From assembly GCA_017462385.1 (NCBI GenBank), contig JAFTRE010000023.1, positions 1-64,000 on the forward strand: a DNA stretch of 64,000 nucleotides, in the 5' to 3' direction. How positions within the stretch are numbered: the stretch's first letter is position 1; each line of letters starts with the position of its first letter. A program made the position numbers and the translations under genes. The notes beneath the pieces were generated by a model, which saw only the letters and a list, made by a program, of their open reading frames with translations, made no database searches and was not told the origin of the DNA. This document shows, piece after piece, positions 51,212 through 58,828 of the stretch. This DNA is from Clostridia bacterium (lineage in GTDB: Bacteria; Bacillota; Clostridia; Oscillospirales; CAG-272).

Positions 51212-51691
51212 ATGTTAAATGTAAAAATAATTTGCGTCGGAAGCCTCAAGGAGAGCTATCTGCGAGAGGCTGTGGCGGAATATTCAAAGCGGCTGTCGGG
51301 ATTTTGCTCGCCCGAGGTGATAGAGCTGAAAGAGGCCAAAATACCCGACTCACCCTCCGTGTCTCAGATAAATGCGGCAATAGAGGACGAAGGAAAACGC
51401 ATACTTGTAGCCATACCGCCCCGCGCGACGGTCGTGGCGCTGTGCGTCGAGGGTAAGCAACTCAGCTCGGAGCAGCTCGCCGAATATATCGAGGCGGCGT
51501 CAAGCATGGCGGGATGCCTTTGCTTTGTTATCGGAGGCTCGCACGGACTGGCCGAGGAGGTCAAACGAGCGGCGGCACTGCGGCTGTCGTTTTCAAAGCT
51601 GACCTTTCCGCATCAGCTCATGCGCGTCATATTGCTTGAGGCGGTGTACCGCGGGTTTAATATAATAAAAGGTACGAAATATCATAAATAG
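51212..51691 (+). CDS. rlmH: 23S rRNA (pseudouridine-1915-N3)-methyltransferase
   Basis: The 159-residue SPOUT methyltransferase modifies Psi1915 in helix 69. IICVGSLKESYLREAVAEY is at the N-terminus, CVEGKQLSSEQLAEYI follows, CFVIGGSHGLAEEVKRAA is the SAM knot segment (IGGxxG), and LTFPHQLMRVILLEAVYRGF with the Arg-Val-Ile-Leu-x-Glu motif and the C-terminal KGTKYHK are conserved. Length and ends are normal. It immediately follows walJ. Confidence 0.97.
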   Translation: MLNVKIICVGSLKESYLREAVAEYSKRLSGFCSPEVIELKEAKIPDSPSVSQINAAIEDEGKRILVAIPPRATVVALCVEGKQLSSEQLAEYIEAASSMAGCLCFVIGGSHGLAEEVKRAAALRLSFSKLTFPHQLMRVILLEAVYRGFNIIKGTKYHK

Positions 51692-51711
51692 ACACCTAAA
51701 CCAATGGTTTA

Positions 51712-51740
51712 TTGACTTAATGGCGCAAATGCTGTATAAT
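51712..51740 (+). promoter_or_regulatory. Promoter for the small leader ORF and HTH gene
   Basis: TTGACT (51712-51717) and TATAAT (51735-51740) are spaced by 17 nt. It drives a 200-nt leader with a short ORF and a GC-rich hairpin ahead of the HTH gene. Confidence 0.8.
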
Positions 51741-51789
51741 GTTGACAGCGCGTGTGTGTGCGTATATTAAACAGAAAGGAGGCGGTGAT

Positions 51790-51846
51790 ATGTTCGCAAA
51801 CAAGCATATCGGATGTAAGGTCGCCCGCCTCGGCGGCGCCAAGTAA
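51790..51846 (+). CDS. Short ORF of 18 codons in an HTH-gene leader
   Basis: ATG 51790 follows AAAGGAGGCGGTGAT, one of the strongest ribosome binding sites in the window, and the frame ends with TAA at 51844. The peptide is MFANKHIGCKVARLGGAK: basic, one Cys, no hydrophobic stretch. I do not recognise it. It lies between a strong promoter and a GC-rich hairpin ahead of a small regulator gene. It may be a leader peptide, a small regulatory peptide, or a precursor; the sequence alone does not decide. Confidence 0.55.
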   Translation: MFANKHIGCKVARLGGAK

Positions 51847-51873
51847 TTAGTTGCGGATTACCAAAACATTCGA

Positions 51874-51903
51874 GGAGCGGGCGCAGATGCTGGCGCCCGC
51901 TCC
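51874..51903 (+). promoter_or_regulatory. GC-rich 11-bp hairpin in the HTH-gene leader
   Basis: GGAGCGGGCGC (51874-51884) pairs perfectly with 51893-51903 around an 8-nt loop. No T tract follows, so it is not a usual terminator. It starts 28 nt after the short ORF and ends about 38 nt before the ribosome binding site of the HTH gene. Confidence 0.65.
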
Positions 51904-51953
51904 GAACCGAGTAGCCGAGGCAACTCCACCGTGGTTTCGGAAAGGGTGATAGT

Positions 51954-52172
51954 TTGCCACAACAATTCGGTTTGGGTGATAATATTGCACGGTACAGGCG
52001 GCAGGCGGGTCTGACACAGGATGAGCTTGGTTCACGGTGTTGTGTCAGCGCGCAGGCGGTATCAAAATGGGAGCGATGCATTGCTTGCCCCGACGTGATG
52101 CTGCTGCCCGTTCTTGCCGAAGCACTCGGAGTGACGCTGGATGAGCTGTTCGCTCCGCCCACGCAAAAATGA
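51954..52172 (+). CDS. Small XRE-type HTH regulator
   Basis: The 72-residue protein is a bare HTH_3 (Cro/CI) domain: LGDNIARYRRQAGLTQDELG, then CVSAQAVSKWERCIACPDV with the recognition helix, and LPVLAEALGVTLDELFAP. It has no effector domain. The start is TTG at 51954, 5 nt after GAAAGGGTGAT; no ATG is suitably placed. Three of its four cysteines are near the recognition helix, so redox sensitivity is conceivable but not shown. It lies behind the strong promoter and the 18-codon ORF, and before hairpin array C. Confidence 0.8.
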   Translation: MPQQFGLGDNIARYRRQAGLTQDELGSRCCVSAQAVSKWERCIACPDVMLLPVLAEALGVTLDELFAPPTQK

Positions 52173-52182
52173 CAGAGGCTAT

Positions 52183-52339
52183 GCTTTGTGCCCGTCAGGG
52201 CACAAAGCAATGAATTGCCCCACGGGCATGAATTGCCTACGGCATGAAATAAAAGGGGCAATTCAATTCATGAAAGCTGTTGCTTTCAAATCATGAAGCC
52301 GTAAGGCTTCTATTCATGACGGCTTGCCGTCAGTTCATT
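52183..52339. repeat. Tandem-hairpin array C (ATGAATT then AATTCAT linkers)
   Basis: The array starts with a perfect hairpin, GCTTTGTGCCC-GTCA-GGGCACAAAGC (52183-52208), nearly the same hairpin that opens array A2. ATGAATT then separates GCCC-CAC-GGGC and GCC-TAC-GGC. After about 52250 the linker appears as AATTCAT or TTCATGA around AAGC-TGTT-GCTTT, AGCC-GTAA-GGCT and a GACGGC-TTGC-CGTC hairpin. A terminator follows. Confidence 0.82.
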
Positions 52340-52358
52340 TATAGCGCTTGTCAAAAAG

Positions 52359-52399
52359 GGACAGAGAACGTAAAACATTCTCTGTCGTTTTTGTTTGTG
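52359..52399 (+). terminator. Terminator after array C
   Basis: GGACAGAGAA pairs with TTCTCTGTC around CGTAAAACA and is followed by GTTTTTGTTTG. Confidence 0.85.
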
Positions 52400-52481
52400 T
52401 AAAGAGTTGATTTTTTCTTGACAAAATCGTGATATAATGTTATCATAAAATAAATCTGTTTCAACAAGGAGAGTACACCAC

Positions 52482-54794
52482 ATGAAAAAATTATTTTCCA
52501 TGATATTGTTGGCATCTATGCTGATGTCGGTGTTTGCACTGACCGCCTCGGCAACCTCGACAACCAAGACAGTGCTGGATGTCAAGTGGAATGACGGCTG
52601 GGCAGTTATTTCGCCCAATAACTGTTATAATGATCAATTTGTCGGCGACTATGAGCAGGCAAGCGGATTCAGCTCTACCGATGTTTTCACCGTCCCCAAG
52701 GCGGGAACAAAGTTGACCTGGACAGACCCCTCGGGCTATGCCGCAAACTCTGTTTTGACGGTTTCAAGCTGGAAACAGGAAAACGGTGTATGGGTGCTTG
52801 ACCGCGATGAGCCCATGTATGTCGGTGTGGGTGGAGATTCCGCAAAAATAAACTCTATTGAGTCCGTTTCCTCCAAGGGTGTTACATATTCCTATGTTAC
52901 TTATAAGGATAATGAAAATCTTCGTCTGTGCGTCAAGGAGGCAAATGCGAATTTTGAAGTAACGGCCGAAACCACGCTGCTGAAGGGGTCGTGGGAGCGC
53001 GCCAAAGCTATCGTTGCGGGCTATGAAAGCGATGCCAAATCGCCCGTCAGCCTTATTACGGGCGCGGATATCAATGCCGAGGATATAAGCAACAGCCTTA
53101 CATGGAATTACGGCTATGTGGGCTCGGGCTCGCATTCGTCCTATAAAAACAAGATAAAAGAATCAAACTATGAGTACGTCTTTTCCGATGTGTTAACCGT
53201 TCCGAAAGCGGGTACGACCGTTTATATTTTTGACGGCAACTCATATGCTTCATCCAATGCCGCCATATTTTCAAACTGGACAAAGTCGGGCAACAGTTGG
53301 GTATTCAAGAGCGACACCACAAGCCCCGATGGTTATACTGCAAACCAGCAGATGGTAGGCGATGTCAAAATGTATTGGTACACAACAACGCAGGACAATG
53401 AAAATCTGCGTATGTGCGTGCACGGCGTGCTCAGCGATTATGCTATTTCCATAAAGCCAAAGGTTTATATGGCGGCGCCCGTTGATGTTGCCAAGGTGAG
53501 TGCGACGGGAGCGCTCACCGACGCTTCTTATGTAAGCCACGCTGGCGAGACCGTAAATTACAAGATATATCTGCCCACGGGATACAGTGCAGATAACAAT
53601 TATAAGGTCCTGTTTGACTTCAGCGGCAACACATCCGTTGCCGACGCACTTGTTGCCGCAAAGACAGATGCCGTTATTATCACGGCAAACGCAACCGTGT
53701 CTACAGCACCCGATATCGTCGATGCACTGGCCACCGCATATGATTTTCATCCAAGCTTTTTGTATCTGTGCGGCTCTGCGGAGATCAATTCCGCCTGCAA
53801 GAGCGTTTTTGTAAGCTATATCAAGGACACCTCCGGATATGATTCCGCGCTGGCGGCGGGTCAAGCACTGCTTGCAAATCACCCCGATTATTACGGGATA
53901 CTTGACGGTATCAATATGTATGCTATGGGTGACAGCTATTTCGGCGGCTCCTCCATCGGTAAGGCTGTGACGTGGGTCGATCAGATGGGCAAAAAATATG
54001 ACATGGACTTTATCAACTACGGTATCGGCGGTAGCACTATGTCCGCATATGTTACCGACAAGAACCCCATGTGCGTCCGTTACAGAACCATGGAGAGAGG
54101 CGACGCCGACGTTATTCTGCTTGAGGGCGGACGTAATGACCGTTCGGCGGCTGTTCCCATGGGAACAAACGATTCCACCGATATAAAGACCTTCAAGGGC
54201 GCTGTCAATACAATGCTTGACGGTATGCTCAAAACATATCCCGATGCAATCATAATTCTTGTCACCGCTTGGTATCACACGGGAAAGGTCGCTGAAACAG
54301 GGCTTTGTAACGTCGACTATGCAAATGCTCTGCGCGAGATAGCCGAGTACCGCAACAATCCTCGCGTTATCTGTCTGTATGCGGCGGATAAAGAGGCAAC
54401 GGGTGTTAATATGGATAATGCCTCTTTCCGTTCTCAATATTGTATCACTGCTACCGATGTCAGCCACCTCAACGGTGCCGGTATGAAGATGATACAGCCT
54501 TATATGGAAAAGTTCATCGCAGAGGCGTTGGCAAAGTATAGAAATCTAACGGTTGACGGTGAGCCTATTGAGGTTGAGCCCGAGCCTGTGGTTACTACCA
54601 CAGCCGAGGTAACTACTCCCGATGCTCCTGAGAATACCGAGCCTGAGCAGGTCACCACACCCTCTGCGGGCGGTGATGTGACTGAAGAGCCAACCGAGCC
54701 GTCCGGCGGTTGCGGCGGAGCTGTTACCGGCACGGCGGCAATAGTCGCGCTGATAGGTATGATCGGCTGCGCGGTGATTAAGAGAAAAGAATGA
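52482..54794 (+). CDS. Large secreted SGNH hydrolase with duplicated N-terminal modules and GGCGG anchor
   Basis: The 770-residue protein has a signal peptide cleaved near TASAT. Two similar modules follow at about 30-170 and 190-340. Each has VPKAG early, SSW or SNW in the middle and DNENLRLCV or DNENLRMCV at the end. A middle region (about 360-460) reads NYKIYLPTGYSADNNYKVLF and may be an inactive alpha/beta hydrolase-like part. The SGNH domain (about 480-690) has YAMGDSYFGGSS (Ser nucleophile), NYGIGGS, LLEGGRND and TDVSHLNGAGM (Asp/His). A Thr/Glu/Pro linker leads to SGGCGGAVTG, a membrane helix and KRKE. It likely acts on polysaccharide esters at the cell surface. Confidence 0.8.
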   Translation: MKKLFSMILLASMLMSVFALTASATSTTKTVLDVKWNDGWAVISPNNCYNDQFVGDYEQASGFSSTDVFTVPKAGTKLTWTDPSGYAANSVLTVSSWKQENGVWVLDRDEPMYVGVGGDSAKINSIESVSSKGVTYSYVTYKDNENLRLCVKEANANFEVTAETTLLKGSWERAKAIVAGYESDAKSPVSLITGADINAEDISNSLTWNYGYVGSGSHSSYKNKIKESNYEYVFSDVLTVPKAGTTVYIFDGNSYASSNAAIFSNWTKSGNSWVFKSDTTSPDGYTANQQMVGDVKMYWYTTTQDNENLRMCVHGVLSDYAISIKPKVYMAAPVDVAKVSATGALTDASYVSHAGETVNYKIYLPTGYSADNNYKVLFDFSGNTSVADALVAAKTDAVIITANATVSTAPDIVDALATAYDFHPSFLYLCGSAEINSACKSVFVSYIKDTSGYDSALAAGQALLANHPDYYGILDGINMYAMGDSYFGGSSIGKAVTWVDQMGKKYDMDFINYGIGGSTMSAYVTDKNPMCVRYRTMERGDADVILLEGGRNDRSAAVPMGTNDSTDIKTFKGAVNTMLDGMLKTYPDAIIILVTAWYHTGKVAETGLCNVDYANALREIAEYRNNPRVICLYAADKEATGVNMDNASFRSQYCITATDVSHLNGAGMKMIQPYMEKFIAEALAKYRNLTVDGEPIEVEPEPVVTTTAEVTTPDAPENTEPEQVTTPSAGGDVTEEPTEPSGGCGGAVTGTAAIVALIGMIGCAVIKRKE

Positions 54795-54803
54795 TATAAA
54801 AAA

Positions 54804-54843
54804 GAAAAAATCGGCAGAGGCGTTGTTCCTCTGCCGATTTTAT
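54804..54843 (+). terminator. Terminator after the secreted SGNH gene
   Basis: AAATCGGCAGAGG (54808-54820) pairs with CCTCTGCCGATTT (54828-54840) around CGTTGTT, followed by TATG. Confidence 0.82.
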
Positions 54844-54879
54844 GATATAATGAGATGGGCAATAAACGGAAATTTTATG

Positions 54880-54931
54880 TTATGCAACGGTTCGTTGCGT
54901 AAATTCCTGCGTTCGTTGGTAGATTGCAACG
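54880..54931 (+). promoter_or_regulatory. Putative operator: GCAACG inverted repeats before the HTH-membrane gene
   Basis: TTATGCAACG (54880-54889) and CGTTGCGTAA (54893-54902) form a near-perfect palindrome (9 of 10 pairs). A second inverted pair, CGTTGG (54914) and TGCAACG (54925-54931), follows. A TATAAT at 54943-54948 lies directly after. This arrangement fits autoregulation by the HTH protein encoded downstream. Confidence 0.6.
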
Positions 54932-54977
54932 AGGATATATGCTATAATTTTCTCACATTTGAAGTGGAGGTGTAATT

Positions 54978-55484
54978 ATGACATTTGGCGAAAGACTTGC
55001 TAATTTGAGAAAATCGAAAGGGTTATCTCAAGAACAGTTAGCCGAGGTACTTGATCTGACAAGGCAGACCATCTCAAAATGGGAGCTTGATCAATCGACG
55101 CCCGATTTTGAATATCTTATTAAATTAAGTGATTTTTACGGTGTATCGACAGATTATCTGATCAAGGGGGAGCGGTCAAAGCAAACAACCGATATAATTA
55201 AATATGCAGCGGAGTCAAGCGGCTTAAAAGTACACCATGTGTGCCTTTCCTTGGGAGCTGTTGTGATGGGAGCGTCTTTTATAGGTATTTTGGTGTTTGT
55301 TATCTGTTCTGCGTTGCGACCTTGGGGCGCTCAGGTCAACGGTATGTATTTTGAGGGCTTGATCGCATTTCTCATAGGAACGAAAACGCTTTGGTTTTTT
55401 ATAATATTGGCGGTGCTGTTTGTTTTGGGCGGTGTTGCTTTCGGGTATGGAGTTGTGAAAACGTTTTTGGGTAAGGAAAAATAA
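54978..55484 (+). CDS. XRE-type HTH regulator with two membrane segments
   Basis: The 168-residue protein has an N-terminal HTH_3 domain (residues 3-65: FGERLANLRKSKGLSQEQLA, LTRQTISKWELDQSTPD, SDFYGVSTDYLIKGE). Two hydrophobic segments follow, at about 87-110 and 133-158, joined by a loop of about 25 residues. Membrane-tethered XRE regulators of this layout are frequent in Bacillota and may respond to envelope signals. GCAACG inverted repeats upstream are a likely target. GTGGAGGTG precedes the ATG. It is monocistronic. Confidence 0.88.
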   Translation: MTFGERLANLRKSKGLSQEQLAEVLDLTRQTISKWELDQSTPDFEYLIKLSDFYGVSTDYLIKGERSKQTTDIIKYAAESSGLKVHHVCLSLGAVVMGASFIGILVFVICSALRPWGAQVNGMYFEGLIAFLIGTKTLWFFIILAVLFVLGGVAFGYGVVKTFLGKEK

Positions 55485-55534
55485 AAGGTTGCGCTGATAA
55501 AACAAAAGAAAAGTCAATGAAGTTTGATAAAATT

Positions 55535-55837
55535 GTTTTATATGGGAGTCTGAACCCAGTTTTGCGCCTGTGCTCGCCGTAGGCGTTTTTTCATCCCACG
55601 CCCGCGCAAAACAACACGCTCGCGCGAAGCGCGAGGTGCGGCGATGTTTTTCGGAGCAAAACTCGGTAAGTTGGCCGCGTTAGCGGACAACGTGTGGCTC
55701 GACTCCGTGAAGATGTGGGAGTCTGAACCCATGTTTGCGCCGGCTGCTTTCACAAATTTACTGTTCAACTTAGCGCAAACGCAACAAATTGCTTCGCAAT
55801 TTGAGGGGTTCCACTCCTTACTATTCACGATAAAAGA
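55535..55837. other. Non-coding region with two tRNA T-arm-like direct repeats
   Basis: No convincing gene is present. TGGGAGTCTGAACCCA occurs twice, at 55543 and 55715, each followed within 4 nt by TGCGCC (24 of 26 bases identical). The repeats resemble the T-arm of tRNA-His (TGGGAGTCGAACCCA) with one inserted base. Two small hairpins, CTCGCGC-GAA-GCGCGAG near 55619 and CAAATTGC-TTC-GCAATTTG near 55789, are also present. Open frames crossing this region read through the tRNA genes and are not supported. Confidence 0.5.
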
Positions 55838-55871
55838 AACAAGCAAGTCTTTGACTTGCTTGTTTCTTTTA
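55838..55871 (-). terminator. Terminator of the tRNA cluster
   Basis: AAAGAAACAAGCAAG pairs with CTTGCTTGTTTCTTT around TCTTTGA, directly after tRNA-His on the - strand, with T-rich flanks. Confidence 0.85.
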
Positions 55872-55949
55872 TGGGGTGAGATATGGGAGTCGAACCCACG
55901 ACCTCCAGGGCCACAACCTGGCGCTCTAACCAACTGAGCTAATCCCACC
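55872..55949 (-). tRNA. tRNA-His, anticodon GTG
   Basis: The - strand folds as a cloverleaf: an extra 5' G (position -1) typical of tRNA-His opposite discriminator C, acceptor GTGGGAT/ATCTCAC with one G-T pair, anticodon stem CCAGG/CCTGG with loop TTGTGGC, T arm CGTGGGTTCGACTCCCA and encoded CCA. Confidence 0.96.
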
Positions 55950-55956
55950 ATATAAG

Positions 55957-56033
55957 TGGCGTGCCTTGGGGGATTCGAACCCTCGACCTACTGCTTAGAA
56001 GGCAGTTGCTCTATCCGGCTGAGCTAAAGGCAC
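55957..56033 (-). tRNA. tRNA-Arg, anticodon TCT
   Basis: Acceptor GTGCCTT/AAGGCAC, anticodon stem ACTGC/GCAGT with loop CTTCTAA, T loop TTCGAAT, discriminator G and encoded CCA. It reads AGA. It lies 7 nt upstream of tRNA-His in the same transcript. Confidence 0.96.
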
Positions 56034-56081
56034 AGATAATGTCGGTGAACAGCAAAGCGAACTTTACTGTTCACTCAACAA

Positions 56082-56155
<74 letters not shown>

Positions 56156-56273
56156 AAAATGGTATTTCGTAAACCGCCTTAATATAATACCACATTTGTT
56201 TTGCGTTGTCAATACCAAATTTTAAAAAAACTTTTGAGAAAAAACTCTTTATGTGAGTTTTTTGTGAAAACAC

Positions 56274-56303
56274 TTGATATTATGTGCCTGTATGTGTTAA
56301 AAT
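56274..56303 (+). promoter_or_regulatory. Promoter for yqeG
   Basis: TTGATA (56274-56279) and TAAAAT (56298-56303) are spaced by 18 nt, 36 nt before the start codon. Confidence 0.5.
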
Positions 56304-56338
56304 AATCGTGAAAGACACATGAGGGGGAGATTTTTGCA

Positions 56339-56845
56339 ATGACGCTTGTGCCGGACAGAATATTTGATACTTACCGCGATATCACACCCGAATTTTTGGC
56401 ATCCGAGGGTATTGAGGCACTTCTCATTGATATCGACAATACGCTCGCTCCCTACGAACAACCCCTGCCCGACGAGCATCACGCCGCATGGTTCCGCGCC
56501 ATGGCGGATGCGGGCGTGTGCTGTGCGCTCATTTCAAACAACAAGCCCGAGCGCGTCCGCATATTTTCTGAGGGACTCGGCGTGGCGGCGTATGCCGACT
56601 GCGGAAAGCCTTCCCGCAAATATTTGAAAATAGCGCTGTCTGACCTCGGCGTGGAAGCCTCGCGCGCGGCGGTGCTGGGCGACCAACTGCTGACCGATTG
56701 CCTGTCTGCCCGCCGCATGGGTATGAAGGCATACATAGTGCCGCCGATAAAGGACAAAACAACGCTTTTCTTTCGCTTCAAGCGTGCGCTTGAGCGTCCG
56801 TTTATAAAAAAATATCACCGACTTCACCGAAAGGACGAAAAATGA
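56339..56845 (+). CDS. yqeG: YqeG-family HAD phosphatase
   Basis: The 168-residue protein is a HAD-superfamily (IIIA) phosphatase. LVPDRIFDTYRDITPEFLAS is the family start, the nucleophile motif is LIDIDNTLAPYEQPLP, LISNNKPERV supplies motif II, KPSRKYLKIAL motif III with its Lys, and VLGDQLLTDCLSARRMGM motif IV. The yeast and plant relatives dephosphorylate phosphatidylglycerol phosphate, which suggests a lipid role but the bacterial substrate is not settled here. The usual partner yqeH is absent; an endonuclease IV-like gene follows immediately. Confidence 0.93.
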   Translation: MTLVPDRIFDTYRDITPEFLASEGIEALLIDIDNTLAPYEQPLPDEHHAAWFRAMADAGVCCALISNNKPERVRIFSEGLGVAAYADCGKPSRKYLKIALSDLGVEASRAAVLGDQLLTDCLSARRMGMKAYIVPPIKDKTTLFFRFKRALERPFIKKYHRLHRKDEK

Positions 56846-56846
56846 T

Positions 56847-57707
56847 ATGAGTTATGCAACATTCGGTCCCGGCGGCAACGGAGACTGGTTTTACCGCGAC
56901 GGCATGAAATCCTCGCTTCAAGTGCCAGGTTGGATCAAAAAAGTAGGACTTGACGCATATGAATACGAAGCCACGCGCGGCGTGGTGGCCGGCGAGGACG
57001 CCTTGCGCGCTTTCGGCGCAAAGGCGCGCGAGCACGGTGTCGCCGTGTCGCTTCACACGCCGTATTACATTTCGCTTTCGGGCACAGACCCCGAAAAAAG
57101 GCTTAAAAGCATTGATTATATAACCAAATCGCTGTGGGCGGCGGACCTCATCGGCGCCGATACTATCGTCATTCACAGCGGAAGCGCGGGCAAAATATCG
57201 CGCGAGGAGGCAATGAGGCTGTCCTGTGACACGCTGTCCTGCTTGATACAAGCGCTGGACGGTCAGTATTCGCACATAAAGCTTGGTATCGAAACCATGG
57301 GCAAGCTCAATCAGCTCGGAACGCTTGACGAGGTGCTCGAGCAATGCGCAGTGCATGAGCAATTTGTACCTGTCGTGGATTTCGGACATCTTAACTGCCG
57401 CGAGCAGGGAAGTGCTTTTCCCGATGTTGACAGCTACCGTCGCGTGTTTGACAAGATCGCCGCGGCGCGCGGCGACGAGGTCGCAAAAAATCTGCATTGC
57501 CATTTTTCCAAAATAGAATATACCTCCGCAGGCGAGAAAAAGCACCTCACGTTTGAGGACGAGACATACGGTCCGCGCTTTGAGCCGCTCGCCGAGGCGA
57601 TCGTGCGCGAGGGCGTGACACCGCGCATTATTTGCGAGTCCGCGGGAACGCAAGCCGAGGACGCGCTTGATATGAAAAATATATATTTGAAACAGAAAGG
57701 TGAATAA
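56847..57707 (+). CDS. Endonuclease IV-like TIM-barrel protein
   Basis: The 286-residue protein fits AP endonuclease family 2. The metal-site motifs occur in order: LHTPYYISLSG, IVIHSGSAG, LGIETMGKLNQLG with the Glu, VVDFGHLNC with Asp and His, LHCHFSKIEYTSAGEKKH and PRIICESAGTQAEDAL with the last Glu. The usual endonuclease IV signature HGPYW is altered to HTPYY. It could be a DNA repair enzyme for abasic sites or a sugar isomerase of the same fold. It begins 1 base after yqeG and is followed 5 nt later by the peptidase gene. Confidence 0.85.
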   Translation: MSYATFGPGGNGDWFYRDGMKSSLQVPGWIKKVGLDAYEYEATRGVVAGEDALRAFGAKAREHGVAVSLHTPYYISLSGTDPEKRLKSIDYITKSLWAADLIGADTIVIHSGSAGKISREEAMRLSCDTLSCLIQALDGQYSHIKLGIETMGKLNQLGTLDEVLEQCAVHEQFVPVVDFGHLNCREQGSAFPDVDSYRRVFDKIAAARGDEVAKNLHCHFSKIEYTSAGEKKHLTFEDETYGPRFEPLAEAIVREGVTPRIICESAGTQAEDALDMKNIYLKQKGE

Positions 57708-57712
57708 ATAAA

Positions 57713-58789
57713 ATGACACATCTTGAAAAGCTTAAATCCGTACTGGGCGGCAAAAATCCCGACGCCGTCATCGTTACCTCCGAGATCAACCAGCGCTATA
57801 TTTCCGGTTTTCCGTTTACGGACGGATATCTGCTTATAACCCGCGGCGAGTCCTATCTCGTTACCGATTTCCGCTATACCGAAGCGGCACGTGCCAAGGC
57901 AGATAAGGGACTCATCGTTGTCGCGCCCAAAGAGGGAATGCTCAGCTTTATAGCAGGAAAGCTTGCCGCAAACGATGCACACAGCGTCGGCTACGAGGAG
58001 GCAACCTTGCCCTGCGCACAGCTTGAAAAAATACGCACCGCCATGCCGAAAACAGAGCTTGTTTCGGGCGCGTCCGCAATTATTGACGGACTTCGCGAGT
58101 TCAAGGACGAGGACGAGCTGAAATATACCGCTATGGCTCAGGATATCGCCGACGCCGCATTCGAACATATTCTCAAATTCATAAAGCCCGAAATGACCGA
58201 GCTTGAGGTCGCTCTGGAGCTTGAATTTTTCATGCGCCGCCGTGGCGCCGAGGGCATCGCTTTTGAAACCATCGCCGTATCCGGCTCGGCGTCTTCACTG
58301 CCGCATGGCGTTCCGCGCCCCGTAAAGCTGGAACGCGGATTTTTCACAATGGATTACGGCGCTAAAGTGAACGGCTATTGCTCGGATATGACGCGTACCG
58401 TCGTGCTCGGGCGTGCCGATGCCGACATGAAAAAGCTTTATAACACGGTGCTCAAGGCACAGCTCTCCGTACTCGAGGCCGTCGAGGAGGGCGCGGATTG
58501 CCGCGGCGTTGACAAGGTCGCGCGCGATATAATTTACGGTGCCGGATATGAGGGCTGCTTCGGTCACGGACTGGGGCATGGCGTTGGCATGTACATTCAT
58601 GAAGCCCCTCGCCTCTCTCCCTCCGCTAAGGCGGGCTCAAAGTTGATTGCGGGACAGATAGTAACCGTCGAGCCGGGCATATATATCGAGGGCAAATACG
58701 GTTGCCGTATCGAGGACATGGTTTGTGTCCAGGCTGGCGGCAAGCACAATTTTGCACATAGCCCAAAGGAAATGATAGAATTGTTCTAA
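57713..58789 (+). CDS. Xaa-Pro peptidase (M24B family)
   Basis: The 358-residue enzyme has an N-terminal creatinase-like domain (about 1-125, IVTSEINQRYISGFPFTDGY) and the pita-bread metallopeptidase domain. Metal ligands are Asp in FFTMDYGAKVNGYCSDMTRT (both Asp residues), His in FGHGLGHGVGMYIHEAP, Glu in TVEPGIYIEG and Glu in RIEDMVCV. It removes N-terminal residues before proline in the cytosol. AAAGG precedes the start. It lies in the yqeG operon. Confidence 0.94.
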   Translation: MTHLEKLKSVLGGKNPDAVIVTSEINQRYISGFPFTDGYLLITRGESYLVTDFRYTEAARAKADKGLIVVAPKEGMLSFIAGKLAANDAHSVGYEEATLPCAQLEKIRTAMPKTELVSGASAIIDGLREFKDEDELKYTAMAQDIADAAFEHILKFIKPEMTELEVALELEFFMRRRGAEGIAFETIAVSGSASSLPHGVPRPVKLERGFFTMDYGAKVNGYCSDMTRTVVLGRADADMKKLYNTVLKAQLSVLEAVEEGADCRGVDKVARDIIYGAGYEGCFGHGLGHGVGMYIHEAPRLSPSAKAGSKLIAGQIVTVEPGIYIEGKYGCRIEDMVCVQAGGKHNFAHSPKEMIELF

Positions 58790-58828
58790 CGTCTTTGTTG
58801 TGTCGAAAAAATATAGGACGTAACATAA

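Noticed and set aside
55538-55951. A 137-codon - strand frame beginning MVGLAQLVRAPG
   Set aside because: Its start is the translated tRNA-His gene, a well-known artefact; the rest is non-coding.
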